NCBI RefSeq assembly: GCF_965208895.1
Contig: NZ_OZ242363.1
Span: 124,001 to 188,000, forward strand
Reading direction: 5' to 3'
DNA length: 64,000 nt
From: Poriferisodalis sp965208895
Lineage (GTDB): Bacteria > Actinomycetota > Acidimicrobiia > Acidimicrobiales > Poriferisodalaceae
Shown piece after piece: positions 26,328-35,419 of the stretch; the stretch's first letter is position 1; each line of letters opens with the position of its first letter. The position numbers and the translations under genes were made by a program. Below the pieces are notes generated by a model, which had not been told where the DNA came from, searched no databases, and saw nothing but the letters and a program-made list of their open reading frames with translations.

Positions 26328-27250
26328 GACCGCTCACCGTCGGCGCAGCGCAGCTCGGGCCGATCGCCCGCTATGAGACCCGCGCCAGCGTGGTCAAGCG
26401 CCTGATCGCCCTGCTTCGTCAGGGCGCCGAGCGAGGCTGCGAAGTGGTGGTGTTCCCCGAACTGGCGCTTACCACCTTCTTTCCCCGGTGGTATTTCCCC
26501 GACGATTCACCTGAGCTGCTCGCGTACTTCGAGACCGAGATGCCCTCTGCGGAGACACAGCCGCTGTTCGACGAAGCCAAGCGCCTCGGCATCGGCTTCC
26601 ACCTGGGGTACGCCGAACTGACCCCGGATGGACACCGCTACAACACCGCCATCCTCGTCGACAGCGATGGCACCCTCCTCGCCAAATACCGCAAGGTGCA
26701 CATTCCCGGGCACGAAGAGCACGAGCCCCAGCGCCCGTTCCAGCATCTCGAGCGGCGCTACTTCGAGGAGTCCGCCGAGGGCTTCAGCGTGTGGCGGGCA
26801 TTCGGGGGTGTCATGGGCATCGCGTTGTGCAACGACCGGCGCTGGCCCGAGACCTACCGCGTCATGGGCCTCCAAGGCGTCGAGATGATCTTCATCGGCT
26901 ACAACACGCCGCTGCACTACGCGCCAGACCCGATCCAGGACCCGCTGCAGGCATTCCACAACCATCTGGTGATGCAGGCAGGCGCCTACCAGAACGGCAC
27001 CTGGGTGGTCGGCGTCGCCAAGGGCGGCACCGAGGAAGGCGTGGAGTCGCTGGCGCACTCGGCGGTGATCGCGCCGTCGGGCCAGATCGTCGCCCAGGCA
27101 GTCACCGACGGCGATGAGCTGATCACGGCCCAGTGCGACTTGGACTGGTGCTCGCAGTACAAGGACACCGTGTTCAACTTCGACCGCTACCGCCGGCCCG
27201 AGACCTACCAGCTCATCGGCAAGCAGAAGGGCGTCGTCCCGCCACCGTGA
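26324..27250 (+). CDS. Nitrilase-superfamily N-carbamoyl-D-amino-acid amidohydrolase
   Basis: A 308-aa carbon-nitrogen hydrolase with the complete catalytic set: Glu46 (VFPELAL), Lys124 (KYRKVHIPG) and Cys169 (GIALCNDRRWPETYRVMG). The spacing and the CNDRRWPE block are those of N-carbamoyl-D-amino-acid hydrolases (DCase), where the residues are Glu46, Lys126 and Cys171. It releases ammonia and CO2 from carbamoylated amines. With the coupled M20 enzyme it gives two hydrolases for ureido compounds, consistent with processing of ring-opened hydantoins or purines. Confidence 0.9.
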   Translation: MRPLTVGAAQLGPIARYETRASVVKRLIALLRQGAERGCEVVVFPELALTTFFPRWYFPDDSPELLAYFETEMPSAETQPLFDEAKRLGIGFHLGYAELTPDGHRYNTAILVDSDGTLLAKYRKVHIPGHEEHEPQRPFQHLERRYFEESAEGFSVWRAFGGVMGIALCNDRRWPETYRVMGLQGVEMIFIGYNTPLHYAPDPIQDPLQAFHNHLVMQAGAYQNGTWVVGVAKGGTEEGVESLAHSAVIAPSGQIVAQAVTDGDELITAQCDLDWCSQYKDTVFNFDRYRRPETYQLIGKQKGVVPPP

Positions 27251-27332
27251 GCAGTGGTGCGATTGACTGCGCGGCGGTGCGACAATAGCCAGCGGGGAAG
27301 GGACAAATGGGGTTCCGGAGACGAGGTATTCG

Positions 27333-29969
27333 ATGACGGCAGAGCACTCGGTGACGGGGTTCGTGCTGAACGGCTCGCCGGTCACGGTCGCCAGCGACCA
27401 TGAGCACCTGCTGGCGGCATTGCGAGATGAGCTGGGGATCATCTCGCCCAAGGACGGGTGTGCGCCGTCGGGTCAATGCGGCTGCTGCACGGTGCTGGTA
27501 GACGGCAAGGCCCGGGTGGCCTGCCAGACGAGCCTCGAACGCTCGGCGGGCACCGAGATCACCACTGTCGAGGGGTTCGACGAAGCCGAGCTGGACGCCA
27601 TGGCGAACACCTTCGCGGCGCACGGTGCCTTGCAGTGCGGGTTCTGCACGCCGGGCATCGTGGTGCGGCTGAAGGCTCTGCTGGACCGCAAGGGCTCGGC
27701 ATTGACACGTGAGGAAGCCAGCCGCCATCTCGGCGGGCACCTCTGCCGCTGCACCGGTTATACGAAGATCCTCGATGCGGTGGAATCGCTGGCGGCGGGA
27801 GAAGTGCCGGTGGCGCTGCCGCCCAAGGGCATCGGCAGTTCCGGTGTCCGCTACGAGGCCCGCGAGCTCACACTGGGCAGCCGCCCTTACATCGACGACA
27901 TCGTGATCGACTCGTCGATCAGCGGTGTGACAGCCCCGTACGGAATGCTGCACGGCGCATTGCGGTTCGCCGACCATGCCCGTGCCGATGTGCTGTCGAT
28001 CGACACCAGCGCAGCTCAGGCCATGCCCGGCGTGCAAGCCGTGTTCACCGCCGCCGACATCCCCGGAGTGCTGCGGGTGGGCCTCATCCACAAGGACTGG
28101 CCGGTGATGATCCCCGTCGGCGGGCGAACGTCCTACCTCGGCGACGTGCTGGCGATCGTCGTTGCCGACAATCGGCCCGCTGCTCGGCGTGCCGCCGAAG
28201 CGATCGAGGTGTCCTACGACGTCCTTGAGCCCATGACAGACCCGGTACGGGTGAAGGACAGCGACATCGACGCTGTGTGGGAGCTCGACGGCAACATCCT
28301 GTCGCGCTCGACCTATTCCCGCGGCGACATCGACGCGGCGCTGGCTGCGTCGGCCCACACGGTGACGGAGACTTTCCAGACCCAACGCATCGAGCACGCG
28401 TATCTCGAGCCCGAGTCCACCCTGGCCGTGCCCACGCCTGCCAACGGGCTCCCTGCGGGACTGCACGTCTACACCGGCGGCCAGGGCATCTGGGATGACC
28501 GCAACGACATCGCCGCGGTACTTGCGCTTGACCCGTCGGTCGTCACGACTGAGCTGGTCTCCAACGGGGGCGCGTTCGGCGGCAAGGAGGACATGTCGAA
28601 CCAGGCCCACGCGGCGCTGGCGGCGTGGCTGACCGGTCGCCCGGTGCGGATCACGTTGTCGCGTGAAGAGTCCTTGCTCATGCACCCCAAGCGGCACCCC
28701 ATCCGCATGACCTACGAAGTCGGCTGCGACGTCGAGGGCAAGCTCACCGCTGTGCGGGCGCGCATGTTCGGCGATTCGGGCCCGTATGCGTCAGTGGGCA
28801 TGAAGGTGCTGGAACGCTCGGCGGGCCACGCCACCGGACCATACCTGGTGCCTGCAGTGGACGTCGAGTCGGTTGCGGTGCGCACCAACAACCCGGTGTG
28901 CGGCGCCTTCCGAGGCTTCGGCGCGAACCAGGCGCAGTTCGCCATGGAAGGCGTCATGGACCGGCTGGCCGAAGCGGTGGGCATCAGCGGTTTCGAAATG
29001 CGCCAGCGCAACGTGGTGGTACCCGGGGGAGTGTGGGGACCGGGCCAGATCATGGACGACGGCTGCCTCGGGGCCCAGGCCTGCCTCGACGCCGTGCGTG
29101 AGCCCTACGAGGCAGCCCGCGCCGCCGGCAAGCCCGTCGGGATCGGACTGGGACTGAAGAACTCCGGCCTCGGGAACGGCTTCAAGGAGATCGCCAAGGC
29201 GATTGTGCGCTTCTGTGACGACGGCACAGTCGAGGTTCGTCACTGCTGGACCGAGATGGGCCAAGGCGTGCACACCGTCGCGCTGCAGGTCGCCGTGGAG
29301 GAACTCGGCGTTGATCCTGAGGCGGTGCGAGTGATCGTGGACTCCACGCGCGAGCTCGGTGCGGGCCAGACCACCGGCAGCCGGGGCACGCTCATGGGCG
29401 CAGGCGCAGTGGCCGATGCGTGCCGCGCTGCTCTGGCCGACGGCTGCAAGCCCGAGGTCGACTACGAAGGCGAGTACCGGGTCGACTGGACCAACTCGCT
29501 GTCGGAGGGCTTGGAGAACCCAGTTATCCACTCGACGTTCGGCTACGCCGCCCAGGTCGTCATTCTCGATCCCGACTCCGGCGAGGTAGAGAAGGTCATC
29601 GCAGCGCACGATGTCGGCCGGGCCGTGAACCCTGTGCTGTGCGAGGGCCAGATCGAAGGCAGCGTGCATATGGGACTCGGCTATGCGCTGAGCGAGGGCT
29701 TCCCTGCTGACGCCGATGGTCGGCCGCTCAATTCCACGCTGCGCAGCCTCGCCATCATCCGGCCCAAGGACATGCCCGACGTCGAGGTGATCCTGGTGGA
29801 GTCGCCCCAGCCAGGCGCTCCTTACGGCATCAAGGGCGTCGGCGAGATCGGGCTCGTGCCGACGGCGGGAGCGGTCGCAGCGGCCCTGCGGGAGTACGAA
29901 GGCGAATGGCACAACGAGCTGCCGATGCGCAACCCCTCGAACCGCGAGCGGGCCGACGCCTGGGTATAG
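27333..29969 (+). CDS. Fused [2Fe-2S]-molybdopterin hydroxylase (XdhD/xanthine dehydrogenase type)
   Basis: An 878-aa single-chain enzyme. The N-terminal domain holds two [2Fe-2S] clusters (Cys43, 49, 52, 64; then Cys102, 105, 138, 140). The remainder is the hammerhead and molybdopterin domains with GGAFGGKEDM, CGAFRGFGANQ, QTTGSRGT and catalytic Glu838 (IKGVGEIG). There is no FAD subunit, as in E. coli XdhD and the selenium-dependent xanthine dehydrogenases. A purine such as xanthine or hypoxanthine is the likely substrate. ATG 27333 follows a GAGG ribosome site. It stands between carbamoyl hydrolases and SsnA/DpaL-like genes. Confidence 0.88.
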   Translation: MTAEHSVTGFVLNGSPVTVASDHEHLLAALRDELGIISPKDGCAPSGQCGCCTVLVDGKARVACQTSLERSAGTEITTVEGFDEAELDAMANTFAAHGALQCGFCTPGIVVRLKALLDRKGSALTREEASRHLGGHLCRCTGYTKILDAVESLAAGEVPVALPPKGIGSSGVRYEARELTLGSRPYIDDIVIDSSISGVTAPYGMLHGALRFADHARADVLSIDTSAAQAMPGVQAVFTAADIPGVLRVGLIHKDWPVMIPVGGRTSYLGDVLAIVVADNRPAARRAAEAIEVSYDVLEPMTDPVRVKDSDIDAVWELDGNILSRSTYSRGDIDAALAASAHTVTETFQTQRIEHAYLEPESTLAVPTPANGLPAGLHVYTGGQGIWDDRNDIAAVLALDPSVVTTELVSNGGAFGGKEDMSNQAHAALAAWLTGRPVRITLSREESLLMHPKRHPIRMTYEVGCDVEGKLTAVRARMFGDSGPYASVGMKVLERSAGHATGPYLVPAVDVESVAVRTNNPVCGAFRGFGANQAQFAMEGVMDRLAEAVGISGFEMRQRNVVVPGGVWGPGQIMDDGCLGAQACLDAVREPYEAARAAGKPVGIGLGLKNSGLGNGFKEIAKAIVRFCDDGTVEVRHCWTEMGQGVHTVALQVAVEELGVDPEAVRVIVDSTRELGAGQTTGSRGTLMGAGAVADACRAALADGCKPEVDYEGEYRVDWTNSLSEGLENPVIHSTFGYAAQVVILDPDSGEVEKVIAAHDVGRAVNPVLCEGQIEGSVHMGLGYALSEGFPADADGRPLNSTLRSLAIIRPKDMPDVEVILVESPQPGAPYGIKGVGEIGLVPTAGAVAAALREYEGEWHNELPMRNPSNRERADAWV

Positions 29970-30035
29970 CTCGACACAAGCAAGGCTGAGCCGGTCATCA
30001 CGCCCGGTGGCGGCGCGGGTGGCAGAGTGCAGGCC

Positions 30036-30971
30036 ATGACATCACCTGGTTCAGTCACGTTCGGCCTGCTGTTGCCGTCACGGGAGCTCGCGATGTACGC
30101 CCCCCATGACGGTGATCCCCGCCGGCTTGTCGACTTAGCGGTGCAGGCCGAGGAACTCGGTTTCGCTGCTGCATGGATCGGCGACTCGCTGCTGGCCAAG
30201 CCGCGGGCCGAACCGCTCTCGGTGCTCGCTGCTGTTGCAGCTGCAACCGAGCGCATCGACATCGGCACAGCGGTGCTGCTCGCGTCGATGCGAAATGCGA
30301 CGCAGCTCGCCCAGCAGGCCGCCACCGTCGATGCGCTGTCTGGAGGCCGGCTCATCCTGGGTGTCGGCGCAGGCCCACCCGCACCCGATGTCAACGCCGA
30401 CTTCGACCTCGTCGGCGGCGACTTCGATCGGCGGGGCACCCAGCTCATGCAGATCGTGCACGATGCCCGCGAACTCTGGCAGGCCGATGGCACTCCAACG
30501 GCGCAGCGGCTTCAGCCAGTGTGCGTGACTGAGGGCGGTCCCCGCCTATGGTTGGGCGGCTCGGGGCCTCGTGGGCTCGAGCGGGCCGGCCGGCACTTCG
30601 ACGGCTGGTTCCCGACCGCTCCCGCGGTGGATGCGTTCGCCGAACAGCTCGTGACGATGCGTGCTCACGCAGCCGACGCAGGACGAGACCCGGCCTCGAT
30701 CACCGCGGCGGCCTACCTGACCGTCAACATCGGCGATCCCGAAACCGCCGCTGCTGAAGTCGACGAGCACTCCAAGCTCTATTACGGCGCCCCCGCAGAG
30801 GTGGTGCGCCGGCTCCTGGGCACGTATTCGGGGACGCAGGCGCAGGTGGCAGCATGGCTGCAGAGCTACATCGACGCCGGTTGCGAGCACATCAGTCTCC
30901 GCCTGGCATCATCCGACGTCGACACCCAGCTCGACCGCCTCGTCGAATTGCTCCCCGAGCTGCGCAGCTGA
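30036..30971 (+). CDS. LLM-class flavin/F420-dependent oxidoreductase
   Basis: A 311-aa luciferase-like protein; a GTG nine bases upstream is an alternative start. Motifs: TFGLLLPSRE at the N-terminus, LAVQAEELGFAAAWIGDS, DIGTAVLLASMRNATQLAQQ, SGGRLILGVGAG, PRLWLGGSGPRGLERAGRHFDGWFP (read in parts) and the C-terminal GAPAEVVRRLLGTYS. It lies in the purine/hydantoin-like block between the fused hydroxylase and an amidohydrolase. LLM enzymes can open or oxidise heterocycles (as RutA does in pyrimidine breakdown), so a ring-oxidation step is possible but unproven. Confidence 0.82.
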   Translation: MTSPGSVTFGLLLPSRELAMYAPHDGDPRRLVDLAVQAEELGFAAAWIGDSLLAKPRAEPLSVLAAVAAATERIDIGTAVLLASMRNATQLAQQAATVDALSGGRLILGVGAGPPAPDVNADFDLVGGDFDRRGTQLMQIVHDARELWQADGTPTAQRLQPVCVTEGGPRLWLGGSGPRGLERAGRHFDGWFPTAPAVDAFAEQLVTMRAHAADAGRDPASITAAAYLTVNIGDPETAAAEVDEHSKLYYGAPAEVVRRLLGTYSGTQAQVAAWLQSYIDAGCEHISLRLASSDVDTQLDRLVELLPELRS

Positions 30972-31030
30972 CGGCGCTGGCACGCCCAGGCGACCCAGAA
31001 GGCCTCAGCACCGGGATTACGCTCGCAGCC

Positions 31031-32080
31031 GTGAGTGAGGGGGGTGCGTCAACGCCTGGCTTGGTGTGCTCGCACCATCACCTGTACTCGGCGTTGGCGA
31101 GGGGAATGCCTCCGCCACCGCGCACGCCAGGCGGCTTCGCTGAGATCCTCGAGCTGGTGTGGTGGCGCCTCGACCGAGCGCTCGATCTCGAGATGCTGGA
31201 GTGGTCGGCGAAACTCGGCGCGCTCGAAGCGCTGGAATCAGGCTGCACAGCCATTGTCGATCATCACGAATCGCCCAATGCCATCGAAGGCTCGCTCGAT
31301 GTCATCGCAGCGGCCTGTGCCGAGGTCGGAGTGCGCATCAGCTGCTGCTACGGCGTCACCGACCGTCACGGCGTCGATGGGGCGCGGCGCGGCCTCGCGG
31401 AGAACGATCGCTTCCTCGCCGCTGGGGGTCGGGGATACGTCGGCGTACACGCGTCGTTCACCTGCACCAACGACACCCTGGCTGCTGCGGCGGACCTCGC
31501 CCGCCGCCATGGTGTCGGCGTCCACATCCACGTTGCCGAAGGCCCGCCAGACGCCGACGCTGCTCAACGGCTGGCCGGACTCAGCGACGAGCGTTGGCTG
31601 CTCATCCATGGTGTCCACCTGCCGACCGTGCACGGTCTTGAGGGCACGATCGTGCACAACCCTCGGTCCAACATGAATAACGCAGTCGGCTATGCCAACC
31701 CCGTCAGGTTCGCCGACATGAACCCCATCGCCTTAGGCACGGACGGGATCGGTGCCGACATGCTCGACGAGTTCCGTGTCGCGTACGCACGCTTGCGCGA
31801 GCACGACGTAACGGCGGGTCCGGATGCGCCGTGGGAGTGGCTCGCGCACGGGTGGGCGCTCATGCCAGAGGCCCGTAACGACGCCGTGCGCTGGTCCTAC
31901 CCGAGCGACGACCCTTGGCATCTCGCCTACACACCCGGCGTCCACGCGCTTGACGTCACGATTGACGGCGAACAGGTGCTGGCAAACGGCGTCGCTACAC
32001 GTATCGATCCGGTCGAAGTGCGGGCCAAGGCCTCAGAGCAAGCCCAACGGCTCTTCGCTGCGCTCGACGAACTTGACTGA
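31031..32080 (+). CDS. SsnA-like amidohydrolase/deaminase lacking its N-terminal segment
   Basis: A 349-aa metallo-dependent hydrolase from GTG 31031. Metal ligands are His15-x-His17 (CSHHHLYSALARGM), His165/His167 (VHIHVAEG), His193 (LIHGVHL) and Asp238 (ALGTDGIG). The NPRSNMNNAVGYA loop is typical of SsnA and chlorohydrolase relatives. The usual 50-60 N-terminal residues of the composite beta-sandwich are missing, and only 59 bp separate this gene from the preceding stop. Either the protein is naturally short or the gene has lost its 5' end. All active-site residues remain. Confidence 0.75.
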   Translation: MSEGGASTPGLVCSHHHLYSALARGMPPPPRTPGGFAEILELVWWRLDRALDLEMLEWSAKLGALEALESGCTAIVDHHESPNAIEGSLDVIAAACAEVGVRISCCYGVTDRHGVDGARRGLAENDRFLAAGGRGYVGVHASFTCTNDTLAAAADLARRHGVGVHIHVAEGPPDADAAQRLAGLSDERWLLIHGVHLPTVHGLEGTIVHNPRSNMNNAVGYANPVRFADMNPIALGTDGIGADMLDEFRVAYARLREHDVTAGPDAPWEWLAHGWALMPEARNDAVRWSYPSDDPWHLAYTPGVHALDVTIDGEQVLANGVATRIDPVEVRAKASEQAQRLFAALDELD

Positions 32081-32104
32081 GACTTTGGATTGGGGAGAAC
32101 GACG

Positions 32105-33271
32105 ATGGCTGCACTGGTGACCCGCAACCCGCTGTACGACGGGCGCGACTGGCCTGCCGCGCCGACTGAGGTGCGGGCATTTCATCGCCGGCTGCCTGCG
32201 TATGCGCCCACGCTGGTCATCGACGCACCCCGGCTCGCGGACAGCCTCGGCGTCGGCCGAGTTCTGGTCAAGGCCGAGACCCAGCGGATGGGACTGCCCT
32301 CGTTCAAGATCCTGGGTGCGTCGTGGGCCTCGTACCGCGCCATCTGCGAGCACCTCGGCGGCGAGCCGCCGCCGTGGGCGAACATCAACGCCTTGGCGGC
32401 CAGCCTGGCGCACTTGCGGCCGATGACGCTCGCGGCTGCTACTGACGGCAACCACGGCCGGGCCGTCGCCTTCATGGCTCGACTCCTGGGCTTCGACGCC
32501 CACATTCTCGTGCCCATCGGCACCTCGCAGGCTCGTATCGCTGCCATACAGGACGAGAGCGCCACGGTGACTGTCGTGGACGGCACCTACGACGACGCCA
32601 TCGAGCAGAGCGCCGAGATGGCCAGTGACCGCTGCCTGGTGGTGTCGGACACCTCCTGGCCCGGCTACGAGACCATCCCCGCCAACGTCGCCGAGGGCTA
32701 CACCACGATCTTCGCCGAAGTAGACGATGCGCTCGCTGCGAATGGCATCGGCCAGCCAGATCTCGTGGCGGTCCCCGTCGGCGTCGGAGCCTTCATGGCC
32801 GCAGCGGTCACCCACTACCGCAGTGGCGAGCACCGGCCTGTGCTGGTATCGGTCGAGCCCGACGATGCCAACTGCGTGCAGGCGTCGACTTTGGCCGGGG
32901 AGATCACCGAGACTCCCGGACCGCACCGCTCGATCATGGTGGGCCTGAACTGCGGGGTGCCCTCGCCGCTGGCTTGGCCGATGATGGCCAGCGGCGTCGA
33001 CTGGTGCGTCTCGGTCGACAGCGACGCCGCCGGCCGGGCCATGGCCGATCTCGCCGGTGCACAGGTTGTGGCAGGCGAGACCGGCAGCGCATCGCTGGCG
33101 GGCCTGCGGGCGCTGCTGGCTGACGAACAGGGCCGCGATGCGCTCGACGACCTGGCGAATGCCACGGTGCTCGTCATGGTTACCGAGGGTGCCACCGACC
33201 CGGCTAACTACGAACGAATCGTCGGCCGGCCCCACACCGAGGTAGGCCGGGTGCTCACCGCTGTGCGGTGA
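32105..33271 (+). CDS. Diaminopropionate ammonia-lyase-like PLP enzyme
   Basis: A 388-aa fold-type II PLP enzyme starting at ATG 32105 after a GGGGAG ribosome site. The Schiff-base residue is Lys68 in GLPSFKILGASWA, the DpaL signature; ATDGNHGRAVAF binds the cofactor ring, VPVGVGAFMAA the phosphate loop, and AGETGSASLAGL closes the fold. DpaL splits 2,3-diaminopropionate into pyruvate and two ammonia. In E. coli, dpaL (ygeX) belongs to the purine-degradation gene set with ygeY, ssnA and xdhD, mirrored here. The last seven codons lie inside the first unit of a 35-bp repeat array. Confidence 0.85.
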   Translation: MAALVTRNPLYDGRDWPAAPTEVRAFHRRLPAYAPTLVIDAPRLADSLGVGRVLVKAETQRMGLPSFKILGASWASYRAICEHLGGEPPPWANINALAASLAHLRPMTLAAATDGNHGRAVAFMARLLGFDAHILVPIGTSQARIAAIQDESATVTVVDGTYDDAIEQSAEMASDRCLVVSDTSWPGYETIPANVAEGYTTIFAEVDDALAANGIGQPDLVAVPVGVGAFMAAAVTHYRSGEHRPVLVSVEPDDANCVQASTLAGEITETPGPHRSIMVGLNCGVPSPLAWPMMASGVDWCVSVDSDAAGRAMADLAGAQVVAGETGSASLAGLRALLADEQGRDALDDLANATVLVMVTEGATDPANYERIVGRPHTEVGRVLTAVR

Positions 33272-33414
33272 GCACCATCGGACTCAGCCTCACCGCTGTG
33301 CGGTGAGCACCATCGGACTCAGCCTCACCGCCGTGCGGTGAGCACCATCGGGCACAGTCTCACCGCTGTGCGGTGAGGTCGATCGGGCACAGTCTGACCG
33401 CAGTACGTTGAGCG
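33254..33414. repeat. Tandem array of 35-bp units, each carrying a perfect 8-bp hairpin
   Basis: Four 35-bp units begin at 33254, 33289, 33324 and 33359, with a degenerate fifth at 33394. Each of the four contains CTCACCGC, a 3-base loop and GCGGTGAG; only the fifth loses the symmetry. Units 1 and 2 are identical; units 3 and 4 have small changes toward the 3' side. Unit 1 contains the last codons and stop of the DpaL-like gene, so the array seems to have grown by duplication of that gene end. There are no unique spacers, so it is not CRISPR. Stacked hairpins could act as a terminator or RNA-stability element. Confidence 0.85.
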
Positions 33415-33449
33415 ACGACTCGGGACTCGCAATCAAGGAGATGCACGCA

Positions 33450-34226
33450 ATGCCGCTGGACCAAGCGAACTATCAGGCGATGCTCATCGACAAGCGTGAC
33501 AACGGCGTGGCTGTCGTCACGCTGAACCGCCCAGAGCGACTCAATGCGATCAACGGGCAGATGCATCACGAGATGGCGACGTTCACGCGCGATGCGCAGA
33601 CTGACGACGACGTAAAGGTCGTCGTGCTTGCCGGCTCAGGGCGTGCCTTCTGCGCCGGCGGCGACTTCAGCGACACCGGCGGGCCGGCGGTCAGCTTCGA
33701 AGAGGGACGCCAGATCGTCGACCACCTGCTCGAGCTGCGCAAGCCGATCATCGCCGCCGTGCAGGGATACGCGATGGGCCTCGGCGCCAACATCTCCCTG
33801 CTGTGCGACGTCGTCGTGGCGGGGCACAGCTCGGTGTTCGCTGACACGCACGTCAACATGGGCATCGGTGCCGGCGACGGGGGCCAAGTCATCTGGCCGT
33901 TGCTCATGGGTGTGAACCGGGCGAAGTGGCACCTGATGACCGGCGAACGAGTCACCGGTCAGATGCTCTATGACATGGGGCTCGTCAACTTCCTGGTCGA
34001 CGACGATGCCATTCTCGATACAGCGCTCGAGAAGGCAGCGCAGCTCGCCGCAGGACCGCAGAAGGCCATCAGCGCCTCCAAGGTGCCGATCAACAATTGG
34101 ATCCGACAGATGTCAGCGCAGATCCTGCCGCTGTCGCTCAGCCTCGAAGGCGAGACATTCCACAGCAGCGACGCCCGCGAGGCTCAAAGAGCGTTCGTGG
34201 AAAAGCGCGCCCCGAATTTCGACTAA
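33450..34226 (+). CDS. Enoyl-CoA hydratase/isomerase family protein
   Basis: A 258-aa crotonase-fold protein. The start at ATG 33450 sits 9 bp after AAGGAG, better placed than ATG 33441 or the upstream TTG. The oxyanion-hole motifs are present: VVVLAGSGRAFCAGGDFSD and IIAAVQGYAMGLGANISLLCD, followed by FADTHVNMGIGAGDGGQVIW. The Glu pair of classical hydratases is replaced around GAGDGGQVIW, so the exact reaction (hydratase, isomerase or hydrolase) is open. It follows the repeat array and precedes the ABC importer genes on the same strand. Confidence 0.85.
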   Translation: MPLDQANYQAMLIDKRDNGVAVVTLNRPERLNAINGQMHHEMATFTRDAQTDDDVKVVVLAGSGRAFCAGGDFSDTGGPAVSFEEGRQIVDHLLELRKPIIAAVQGYAMGLGANISLLCDVVVAGHSSVFADTHVNMGIGAGDGGQVIWPLLMGVNRAKWHLMTGERVTGQMLYDMGLVNFLVDDDAILDTALEKAAQLAAGPQKAISASKVPINNWIRQMSAQILPLSLSLEGETFHSSDAREAQRAFVEKRAPNFD

Positions 34227-34270
34227 CCACTACCTGGGACGCAGGCAGCAGCGACGCAGAAAGGGGGGGC

Positions 34271-35419
34271 ATGGCGCTGGGATCTCTCACGGGCGACGAC
34301 GACGGCGCGACTCCGGACGTCCCTGTCGGCCGGCTCGCCCGGCTGCTGCGCCCGTTCGTAGGCGTCGCCGTTCCGGCGTTTGCAGCAATCGCAGCGCTGA
34401 TCGTGGGCGCAGTGATGCTGCTCACCTTCGGCGCGAACCCGCTTGTCGCCTACGGCGAACTCGTCACGGGCGCGTTCGGCAGTGCCGACAACCTCGCCGA
34501 CACTGCGGTGCGGGCGATGCCGCTCGCACTGGTGGGCGTCGGCATCTGCATCGCTTTCCGCACCGACGTCATCAACATCGGCGGAGAAGGGCAGATCATC
34601 CTGGGCGCCATCGCAGCCACCGTGACGTCGATGGCCTTCGACGACGTGCCGCGCGTCCTGCTGGTGCCGATGGTGATCGTCGCCGGCGCGATCGGCGGCG
34701 GATTCTGGGGCGCGATCCCCGGTGCGCTCAAGGCCTACGCAGGCGTCAACGAGATCCTCTCGACGATCATGATGAACATCGTCGCGGCGCACCTGCTGAG
34801 CTTCCTGCTGCAGGACCTGCTCATCGAACCCGGTGCCATCAAGATTCAGCAGACCCGTCGTCTCAGCGAGAACGCCGACCTGCCGCTGCTGCCCGGCGGA
34901 ACCCGGCTCCACATCGGCGTGCTGATCGCCATCTTGGTGGCGGTGCTGGGTTACCTGCTGATGTTCCGCAGCGCACTGGGCATGCGCTTGAGGTCGGTGG
35001 GCCACAACCCCGACGCCTCCCAGTACGCCGGCATGGCCGTGAAGAAAAGCATCACCCAGGCGCTCGCGTTCAGCGGGGCCTGCTGCGGCATCGCCGGCGC
35101 GGTGCTGGTGTTCGGCAGCGAGTCACATCGCTTGATCGGCGAGGGTGGCGCGGCAGCCTTCACCCAGAACGCCGGCTTCAACGGCATTGTGGCGGCTCTG
35201 TTTGGCGCACTGCATCCGATCTTCACCGTGCCCGCCTCGTTCCTGTTCGGCGGGATGCTCACCGGCGGCAGCGACATGCAGCGAGCCACACAGGTTCCCG
35301 CGGCGCTGGTGGTTGCGCTCAACGGTGTCGTGGTGGTGTTCGTGGTCGGCAGCCTGAGATTGCGCGACCGGCTCCGGACCTGGGCAGGCGGGATCGCTAG
35401 CTACGGGGGCCGGGCGTGA
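34271..35419 (+). CDS. ABC importer permease (BMP/nucleoside or simple-sugar type), subunit 1
   Basis: A 382-aa inner-membrane permease with about 8-10 hydrophobic segments. The branched-chain-type permease motif is RTDVINIGGEGQIILGAIAA, and the cytoplasmic coupling loop is around GMRLRSVGHNPDASQYAGM. ATG 34271 follows a G-rich ribosome site. It is paired with the next permease through a GTGA overlap. In the family (YufP/NupP type) the two unlike permeases form a heterodimer served by a BMP lipoprotein and one double-domain ATPase, all present downstream. Confidence 0.88.
   Translation: MALGSLTGDDDGATPDVPVGRLARLLRPFVGVAVPAFAAIAALIVGAVMLLTFGANPLVAYGELVTGAFGSADNLADTAVRAMPLALVGVGICIAFRTDVINIGGEGQIILGAIAATVTSMAFDDVPRVLLVPMVIVAGAIGGGFWGAIPGALKAYAGVNEILSTIMMNIVAAHLLSFLLQDLLIEPGAIKIQQTRRLSENADLPLLPGGTRLHIGVLIAILVAVLGYLLMFRSALGMRLRSVGHNPDASQYAGMAVKKSITQALAFSGACCGIAGAVLVFGSESHRLIGEGGAAAFTQNAGFNGIVAALFGALHPIFTVPASFLFGGMLTGGSDMQRATQVPAALVVALNGVVVVFVVGSLRLRDRLRTWAGGIASYGGRA

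Noticed and set aside
33254..33414. CRISPR-like direct repeats
   Set aside because: The 35-bp units are contiguous with no unique spacers and no cas genes are nearby; it is a tandem repeat.
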